From Desulforamulus aeronauticus DSM 10349 (lineage in GTDB: Bacteria > Bacillota > Desulfotomaculia > Desulfotomaculales > Desulfotomaculaceae): DNA of 64,000 bases. The stretch spans positions 186,001 to 250,000 of the forward strand of contig NZ_FRAR01000004.1 in assembly GCF_900142375.1 (NCBI RefSeq), written 5' to 3'. Position numbers and translations under genes: made by a program. Shown here in pieces: positions 58,722 to 64,000 of this stretch; positions within the stretch are counted from its first letter, which is position 1; the number at the start of each line of letters is the position of its first letter. The notes below the pieces were generated by a model. It ran no database searches. It saw only the letters and a list, made by a program, of their open reading frames with translations, and was not told the DNA's origin.

Positions 58722-60431
58722 ATGAATTTTGCTGAACTCGAATTATTAAGAGCAACTGCAAAGGAATCTATTAAATTGCGTTTGGGTGAAGAACCCTCTG
58801 ATAACTTCAAATATCACGTTCTGGTATGCGGTGGTACCGGTTGTTTATCAATTGGTTGTCAAAATACCCTGGATGCATTCCAAAAGGCTGTTGACAGCCA
58901 CGGTTTACAAGATTCTGTAAAAGTGGTGGTAACCGGCTGTATGGGGACCTGTGAAATGGGTCCTGTTATCACCGTATTTCCCGAGGGTTATTACTACTGT
59001 CGGGTACAACCAGAAGATGCAGAAGAAATCGTCTCTTCTCATCTAAAGAATGGAAAATTTGTTGAGCGTTTATGTTATCATGCTGCCGATGGGTCTGTAC
59101 AGGCTCGCAAGTCTGACATGACCTTCTTCAAGAAGCAAAAGCGTAATGCTCTGCGTAATTGTGGTCTAATTAGCCAAACCTCCCTTGAAGAATACATCGC
59201 CATGGATGGTTATAAAGCTCTGGCCAAAGTCCTACAAGGCATGAGCCCTCAACAGGTTGTGGATGAAGTAAAAAAATCCGGTCTGCGTGGCCGCGGCGGT
59301 GCTGGCTTCCCCACCGGAGTAAAATGGCAATTTGTTTTGGATCAGCAAGCTGATCAGAAATATATTGTTTGTAATGGTGATGAAGGTGACCCAGGTGCTT
59401 TTATGGATCGTTCGGTACTGGAAGATGATCCCTACTCCGTCATCGAAGCCATGACCATTGGCGGATATGCGGTTGGTGCCAGTAAGGGCTTCGCTTATAT
59501 TCGCTTAGAATATCCCAGAGCCATTGATCACTATAACAAAGCTCTGTGCCGTGCCAGAGAAGTTGGTTTATTGGGCAATAACATCCTAGGAACCGACTTT
59601 AGTTTCGATATCGAAATTCGTGTTGGTGCTGGTGCCTTTGTCTGCGGCGAAGAAACTGCTTTGCTCGCCTCTATCGAAGGTCGTCGTGGCGAACCTCGTC
59701 CACGTCCCCCCTTCCCGGCCGTTTCAGGTCTGTTTGCTAAACCCACCGTCATTAATAACGTTGAATCCTGGGCTAACATCTGTCCTATTATTATCAATGG
59801 CGGTGATTGGTACGCTTCTATGGGTACCGAAAAGAGTAAAGGTACCAAGGTATTCACACTGGCTGGCAAGATCACCAATACTGGTTTAGTGGAAATTCCC
59901 CTGGGTCTGACCCTACGGGAAATGGTTGAAGATATCGGTGGTGGTGTACCCGATGGCAAAGCCTTTAAGGCTGCCCAAACCGGAGGCCCCTCAGGTGGCT
60001 GTATACCCGCTGCTTATCTGGATACCCCCATTGATTATGAAAACCTGGCTGCCCTAGGTTCCATCGTAGGTTCCGGTGGTATGATTATCGTTGATGAAGG
60101 AACCTGTATGGTCGACTTAGCTAAATTCTATCTGGGCTTCACTCAGGACGAGTCCTGTGGCAAGTGCACTCCCTGCCGTATTGGTACCAAGAGAATGTTA
60201 GAAATTCTCGAACGTATTACCAAAGGTTTAGGCAAGGAAGGCGATTTGGAATTGTTAGTTGAACTGGCCAACTCCATTAAGGCATCTGCTCTGTGTGGAC
60301 TGGGTCAAACTGCTCCGAACCCCATCCTCAGCACTTTGCGTTACTTTAAAGATGAGTTTGAAGCTCACATCAAAGATAAAAACTGCCCGGCGGGAGTTTG
60401 TAAAATGCCCCGTAAAGGCCTAAAATCCTAG
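58722..60431 (+). CDS. NuoF-like flavin subunit of hydrogenase 2, lacking the C-terminal ferredoxin domain
   Basis: This 569-residue protein has the N-terminal [2Fe-2S] domain (CGGTGCLSIGC, CMGTCEMGP), the FMN/NADH core (GLRGRGGAGFPTGVKW, CNGDEGDPGAFMDR) and the [4Fe-4S] site ESCGKCTPCRIGT. It ends at KNCPAGVCKMPRKGLKS, about 57 residues before the paralogue's end, so the two [4Fe-4S] clusters of the C-terminal ferredoxin domain are missing. ATG 58722 follows GGGAGGTG; the longer frame from 58692 is not used. Without that domain the enzyme may use NADH alone rather than bifurcate, as reported for a Syntrophomonas hydrogenase; this is inference. Confidence 0.93.
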   Translation: MNFAELELLRATAKESIKLRLGEEPSDNFKYHVLVCGGTGCLSIGCQNTLDAFQKAVDSHGLQDSVKVVVTGCMGTCEMGPVITVFPEGYYYCRVQPEDAEEIVSSHLKNGKFVERLCYHAADGSVQARKSDMTFFKKQKRNALRNCGLISQTSLEEYIAMDGYKALAKVLQGMSPQQVVDEVKKSGLRGRGGAGFPTGVKWQFVLDQQADQKYIVCNGDEGDPGAFMDRSVLEDDPYSVIEAMTIGGYAVGASKGFAYIRLEYPRAIDHYNKALCRAREVGLLGNNILGTDFSFDIEIRVGAGAFVCGEETALLASIEGRRGEPRPRPPFPAVSGLFAKPTVINNVESWANICPIIINGGDWYASMGTEKSKGTKVFTLAGKITNTGLVEIPLGLTLREMVEDIGGGVPDGKAFKAAQTGGPSGGCIPAAYLDTPIDYENLAALGSIVGSGGMIIVDEGTCMVDLAKFYLGFTQDESCGKCTPCRIGTKRMLEILERITKGLGKEGDLELLVELANSIKASALCGLGQTAPNPILSTLRYFKDEFEAHIKDKNCPAGVCKMPRKGLKS

Positions 60432-60452
60432 AGGATAGGAGGGAAAAGGCAT

Positions 60453-62234
60453 ATGGCAACCGTAACACTTACCATTGACAATGTAAAATTGGAAGTTGAG
60501 CAGGGTACTAGCATATTAGATGCTGCGAAACAAATCGGCATCAATATCCCTACTCTGTGCTATATGAAAGAGATTAATGCCATCGGCGCATGTCGTATTT
60601 GCGTGGTTGAAGTACAAGGCGCCCGGGCCCTCCAGGCAGCTTGTGTAACTCCTGTAACAGAAGGAATGGTTGTAAAAACCAATTCAGCAGCTGTTAGGGC
60701 TTCCCGCAAGATGACATTGGAATTAATTCAATCCAATCACCCGCAGGAGTGCAACACCTGCCTGCGCAACAATAACTGTGAATTACAAGCCTTGTCTGAA
60801 GCAATGAGACTTACGGAAATTCGTTTTGTTAGACCGGCTCAAAGCCATAGCAAAGACGATATTGATAATTCCTCCCCCTCTATTGTTCGTGATCCGCGCA
60901 AATGCATCCTTTGCCGTCGTTGTGTAGCCGTCTGTGAAAAGGTTCAGGGAGTTAAGTGCATTAGTGCTGTGAACCGTGGTTTTGAAACCATTGTTGCTCC
61001 TCCCTTTGATCAAGGCCTAAATGATGTAAACTGTGCTATGTGTGGTCAGTGTTCCTTAGTCTGTCCCACCGGTGCCATTACTGAAGTGGATGATACCGGC
61101 AAGGTATGGCGAGCTCTGGATGATCCCAGTAAGCACGTACTGGTACAAACTGCACCTGCCGTACGGGTAGCCATTGCAGAAGAATTCGGTATGGAACCCG
61201 GTACTGTTAGCACTGGTAAACTAGTTGCTGCTCTGCGTCGCCTAGGCTTTGACAGTGTCATGGATACAGACTTCACTGCCGACCTGACAATCATTGAAGA
61301 AGGAAACGAGTTCATCAAGCGTGTCACCGAAGGTGGCGTGCTGCCGATGATTACTTCCTGTAGCCCTGGTTGGATTAAATACATTGAAATGTACTATCCT
61401 GACCTATTGGCTCACCTGTCCACCTGTAAATCGCCGCAACAAATGTTTGGTGCCCTGGCTAAAACCTTCTATGCTGAGAAGAAAGCCATTGACCCTGCCA
61501 GCATTTACAGCGTATCCATCATGCCCTGTACTGCTAAAAAGTTCGAGGCTCAACGTGATGAACTTACAGACAGCGGCTATCAAGATGTTGATGTTGTACT
61601 TACCACTCGTGAATTGGCCCGTATGTTGCGCGAAATCGGTATCGATTGGGAAAGCTTGCCTGATGAAGATTACGATGCTCCCATGGGTCTTTCCACCGGT
61701 GCAGCGGTTATCTTTGGTGCCACTGGCGGTGTAATGGAAGCTGCCGTACGCACCGTTTATGAAGTTATCACCAAGGAAGCGATGCCTGATATTAACTTGA
61801 CACCCGTTCGTGGTATGGAAGGCATTAAGGAAGCGACCTTAAAGGTTGGCGATCTGGAAGTAAAAGTTGCTGTGGCCCATACTCTGGGTAACGCCCGTAA
61901 GCTGCTGGATAAGATCCGCGCCGGTGAAGCAGATTACCACTTTATCGAAATCATGTGCTGTCCTGGTGGCTGCATAGGTGGCGGCGGTCAACCTATTCCT
62001 ACCAACCTGGACATTCGCCTCAAGCGTATTGCCGGTACCTATAAGGCTGACGAAGATCTACCGATCCGTAAGTCTCACGAGAACCCAGCCATCACGGCTA
62101 TTTACGAAGAATTCTTAGGTCAACCTCTGGGTGAAAAATCCCATAAACTGCTGCATACCCACTATGTCCCACGCGGCGTTTATAGAAAACCCGAAGGCTT
62201 ACCTGATAAAGTTCCCAGTGGTGATCATCACTAA
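60453..62234 (+). CDS. [FeFe]-hydrogenase catalytic subunit 2, variant H-cluster motifs
   Basis: This 593-residue protein has an N-terminal [2Fe-2S] ferredoxin, a His-Cys [4Fe-4S] site (HPQECNTCLRNNNCEL), a two-cluster ferredoxin (CILCRRCVAVC, CAMCGQCSLVC) and the H-cluster domain. Its motifs differ from copy 1: TSCSPGW (C303, S304) where copy 1 has TSCCPGW, and EIMCCPGGCIGGGGQP (C502, C503, C507) where copy 1 has EIMACPGGC. MPCTAKKFEAQR (C359) is standard. It lacks the C-terminal [2Fe-2S] domain and ends in a His-containing tail. ATG 60453 follows AGGAGG. Together with the two upstream genes it forms the second H2-metabolising complex. Confidence 0.94.
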   Translation: MATVTLTIDNVKLEVEQGTSILDAAKQIGINIPTLCYMKEINAIGACRICVVEVQGARALQAACVTPVTEGMVVKTNSAAVRASRKMTLELIQSNHPQECNTCLRNNNCELQALSEAMRLTEIRFVRPAQSHSKDDIDNSSPSIVRDPRKCILCRRCVAVCEKVQGVKCISAVNRGFETIVAPPFDQGLNDVNCAMCGQCSLVCPTGAITEVDDTGKVWRALDDPSKHVLVQTAPAVRVAIAEEFGMEPGTVSTGKLVAALRRLGFDSVMDTDFTADLTIIEEGNEFIKRVTEGGVLPMITSCSPGWIKYIEMYYPDLLAHLSTCKSPQQMFGALAKTFYAEKKAIDPASIYSVSIMPCTAKKFEAQRDELTDSGYQDVDVVLTTRELARMLREIGIDWESLPDEDYDAPMGLSTGAAVIFGATGGVMEAAVRTVYEVITKEAMPDINLTPVRGMEGIKEATLKVGDLEVKVAVAHTLGNARKLLDKIRAGEADYHFIEIMCCPGGCIGGGGQPIPTNLDIRLKRIAGTYKADEDLPIRKSHENPAITAIYEEFLGQPLGEKSHKLLHTHYVPRGVYRKPEGLPDKVPSGDHH

Positions 62235-62241
62235 AAATCTT

Positions 62242-62274
62242 GAGGGCTTGCTAAATGCAAGCCCTCTCTTTTTA
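62242..62274 (+). terminator. Terminator after hydrogenase operon 2
   Basis: GAGGGCTTGC pairs with GCAAGCCCTC around TAAAT, followed by TCTTTTT. It starts eight bases past the stop codon. Confidence 0.92.
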
Positions 62275-62304
62275 TCTATCCTGATAATAACTGAAAGACT
62301 AGTT

Positions 62305-62345
62305 GGGGATGGTATTATCCACCGCTCAATTCCATGCTCTGCGAC
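62305..62345. repeat. Degenerate partial copy of the MITE-like element
   Basis: This stretch matches the left end of the element at 1810 (ATTATCCACCGCTC followed by TTCCATGCTC against TTATCCACCGCTCGACTCC) with several mismatches and no right arm. It appears to be a decayed relic. Confidence 0.5.
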
Positions 62346-62382
62346 ATCATCATTTTCTGATAAAGCCCACCTAGAATTAAAC

Positions 62383-63141
62383 CTATAACGCAGACTGGGG
62401 AGAATTATATTTCCAGTTGCATTCTTCCATATCTTTAAAGAACGTAACAACCGCTTTCACCAATACTTCTTCCATTAGTTTACCTTTTTCCTGTGTAGCC
62501 TTTGTAGGATCACCTGTGGCACCACAGTCAGTCAATTCAGCAAAGTTCCATTTAATATCTACACTGTCCGGCAAATTGGGAACAACCCCCCGAGCATGTT
62601 CCATCTCAATCAATTCAGGGAACAAAGCTAAGCCAATGGAGGTTTCTCCTTCACCAGCATGTCCAAGGCCATCCCATACTTCGAATGTGTTGGCAGGCAG
62701 TAGTTTACCTGCAGTTACCCACCAGGCATCCAATGAGACTATTTTTGCCTCGGGATATTCCATTTTAATGGATCTGGCAGCCACTTCAATAGGAGCTATA
62801 TTTCCATCATGTCCGTTCATAATAAAGATTTTTTTAATCCCATTTTTAATGACAGAAGTCATTATATCCTTTAATACAGCAATTAATGTTTCATAGCGCA
62901 ACGTGAGAGTAAAGGGAAAGTGAGCGTAGTGTTCGCTTACCCCAACATTGATCGGGGGTAAAACCAGCAAATCAGGCACCTCGGCTGCTACCTTTTCAGC
63001 CAACATGGAGGAGACAAAGGTGTCTGTACCAAAAGGTAAGTGAAAACCATGGTTCTCACAGGAACCAACTGCTAAAATTGCTTTGTCATATTTACTACCA
63101 TTTAAATATTGATGCCCCGTCATTTTCTGGAGAGTGCTCAT
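62383..63141 (-). CDS. Creatininase family protein
   Basis: This 252-residue protein has the metal and active-site motifs of the creatininase superfamily: VGSCENHGFHLPFGTDTF near residue 26, NGHDGN near 120 and GLGHAGEGETS near 163. Members are amidohydrolases acting on cyclic amides such as creatinine or formamidopyrimidines (creatininase, MftE, FAPy deformylase ArfB). The substrate here is unknown. It starts at ATG 63141 with AGGAGG upstream, just 21 bases downstream of a conserved hairpin element. A solute-binding protein gene is upstream, separated by a terminator. Confidence 0.82.
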   Translation of the reverse strand: MSTLQKMTGHQYLNGSKYDKAILAVGSCENHGFHLPFGTDTFVSSMLAEKVAAEVPDLLVLPPINVGVSEHYAHFPFTLTLRYETLIAVLKDIMTSVIKNGIKKIFIMNGHDGNIAPIEVAARSIKMEYPEAKIVSLDAWWVTAGKLLPANTFEVWDGLGHAGEGETSIGLALFPELIEMEHARGVVPNLPDSVDIKWNFAELTDCGATGDPTKATQEKGKLMEEVLVKAVVTFFKDMEECNWKYNSPQSAL

Positions 63142-63161
63142 AGTAAATACCTCCTTTTAAG

Positions 63162-63287
63162 TTAGAAAAACTTGGCTTACGCCAAGTCTTTGACGTACCC
63201 TATAGGGCAGGTCATAACCTTATAGGTCACAGGCAGGCAAGCAGAGGCGAAGCCTTAGTTTTTCTTATACTTTCATCAATAGAAATT
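63162..63287 (-). repeat. Hairpin element copy 3 (upstream of the creatininase-family gene)
   Basis: It has the same outer blocks as copies 1 and 2 (TCTATTGATGAAAGTATAAG, AGAAAAACTAAGGCTTCGCC, GGCGTAAGCCAAGTTTTTCT), but the apex carries about 45 extra bases that contain their own palindromes (CCCTATAGGG and ACCTATAAGGT). It ends 21 bases before the start codon. Confidence 0.85.
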
Positions 63288-63312
63288 TTATACTTCTATC
63301 CTAAAAGTGATA

Positions 63313-63352
63313 AAAAGCAGGTTAGGGTAACAGTATCTACGCCCAACCTGCT
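63313..63352 (-). terminator. Terminator after the solute-binding protein gene
   Basis: On the minus strand AGCAGGTTGGG pairs with CCCTAACCTGCT, followed by TTTTTAT. It is 17 bases past the stop at 63369. Confidence 0.88.
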
Positions 63353-63368
63353 ACTTACTATCTACTAA

Positions 63369-64000
63369 TTAGGGAGTAACTTCTTTAATTAATGAAAACT
63401 TGCCATCTTGTACTTTTAAGATGGAAACAGATTTCTTAGGTACACGCTTGCCATCGGCATAGGTAATGCTACCAGTAACCGCTGCAAAATTATTGGTTTG
63501 CAACAAAGCTTCCCGAATGGCTTTCGGGTCTGCAGAATCGGCTCGCTTGATAGCATCTGCAATGAGGTGCATGGTATCGTAACCGAGGGCTGCAAAGGCG
63601 TTTTCGGGTTCTTTATTGTACTCAGCTTTATAATCATCTACGAACTTCTTAACTTTTTCTCCATCACTATTTAAGCAGGTGTGGGTCGCAAAGTAAGTAT
63701 CAACCTCGGCACCCTTACCACCCAGTTCAATCAACAGAGGAGTATCAAAGCCATCGCCGCTGACAACAGGAATATTTACGCCGGCATCACGCAGTTGTTT
63801 AACAATGGGACCACAATCGGAAGGGCCGGAGGAAATAAACAATACATCGGGTTTTTCTTTAAGTGCCTTTAAGCGGGTAATCTGGGCAGAGAAATCTTGA
63901 TCCCCGGTTTTGAATGTATCCTCTAGAAGGATTGCGCTGTCACCATTCTTACTCTTAAAACGTTCTTCAAAAAAGGCTGCTAAGTTCATGGTAAAGTCCA
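63369..64000 (-). CDS. Branched-chain amino-acid-type ABC transporter substrate-binding protein, N-terminus cut by window edge
   Basis: The frame stays open through base 64000 (DFTMNLAAFFEERF...), so the signal peptide and first lobe are missing. About 210 residues are visible. The pattern GDQDFSAQITRLKALKEKPDVLF, then VNIPVVSGDGFDTP and AALGYDTMHLIADAIKRADS is typical of LivJ/LivK-type type I periplasmic binding proteins for branched-chain amino acids, amides or related ligands. In Gram-positive bacteria it would be a membrane-anchored lipoprotein. The transporter genes are presumably beyond the right edge or elsewhere. Ligand is unknown. Confidence 0.88.
   Translation of the reverse strand, partial: DFTMNLAAFFEERFKSKNGDSAILLEDTFKTGDQDFSAQITRLKALKEKPDVLFISSGPSDCGPIVKQLRDAGVNIPVVSGDGFDTPLLIELGGKGAEVDTYFATHTCLNSDGEKVKKFVDDYKAEYNKEPENAFAALGYDTMHLIADAIKRADSADPKAIREALLQTNNFAAVTGSITYADGKRVPKKSVSILKVQDGKFSLIKEVTP

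Overview
The window looks like chromosome of a spore-forming, anaerobic Gram-positive bacterium of the Peptococcaceae (Desulfotomaculum/Desulforamulus type). This is inferred from gene content and order, not from a marker gene. The supporting features are sporulation-linked genes (YteA-like, BofC-C, YqhV, ComA), an LL-diaminopimelate aminotransferase route to lysine, the block ruvB-ruvA-ruvC-bofC-yebC, a PyrR-attenuated pyr operon, and two trimeric [FeFe]-hydrogenase operons. No rRNA or tRNA genes were seen.

Region by region. 1-5.5 kb (minus strand): yicC (cut by the window edge), yteA-like, a 211-bp palindromic MITE-like element, aspB-type aminotransferase, dapL, dapF. 5.7-7.6 kb: a chemoreceptor with a Cys-rich N-terminus. 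7.56-11.18 kb: an accessory island bounded by two near-identical 51-bp copies of a terminator hairpin. It holds TrmO-like, MerR/GyrI-like, GNAT and DUF4275-like genes among several broken gene remnants. 11.2-19 kb: P-type Ca2+ ATPase, RqcH, a secreted twin-domain protein and a phosphodiesterase-fold protein. 19-21 kb: an SPL-like radical SAM gene and an orphan type I-C-like CRISPR array (12 intact repeats plus one degenerate), transcribed leftward. 21.2-32.3 kb (minus): the pyr operon pyrR-pyrB-pyrC-carA-carB-pyrK-pyrD-pyrF-lspA-pyrE, with a sigma-A-like promoter and two PyrR-type attenuators. 32.3-38.4 kb: small membrane proteins, an MFS transporter, ComA, an NDH-2-like flavoprotein and RluD. 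38.5-51.9 kb (minus): UPF0210 and ACT proteins, secF-secD, an HD protein, yajC, tgt-queA, queH, a heptad-repeat coiled coil, ruvBAC, bofC, yebC, nadE.

52-62.2 kb (plus): two paralogous three-gene hydrogenase operons (NuoE-like, NuoF-like and [FeFe] catalytic subunits). The first has the full cofactor set of electron-bifurcating HydABC enzymes. The second lacks the C-terminal ferredoxin domain on its NuoF-like subunit and the C-terminal [2Fe-2S] domain on its catalytic subunit, and it has altered H-cluster motifs. They may split H2 metabolism between ferredoxin+NAD-linked and NAD-linked reactions. The window ends with a creatininase-family gene and a branched-chain amino-acid-type binding protein cut by the edge.

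The most unusual non-coding signal is a family of three long-hairpin elements at 32.65, 40.21 and 63.16 kb. All three have the same orientation relative to the gene downstream and contain a terminator-like stem. They could be a dispersed mobile hairpin or an undescribed 5'-leader regulator.
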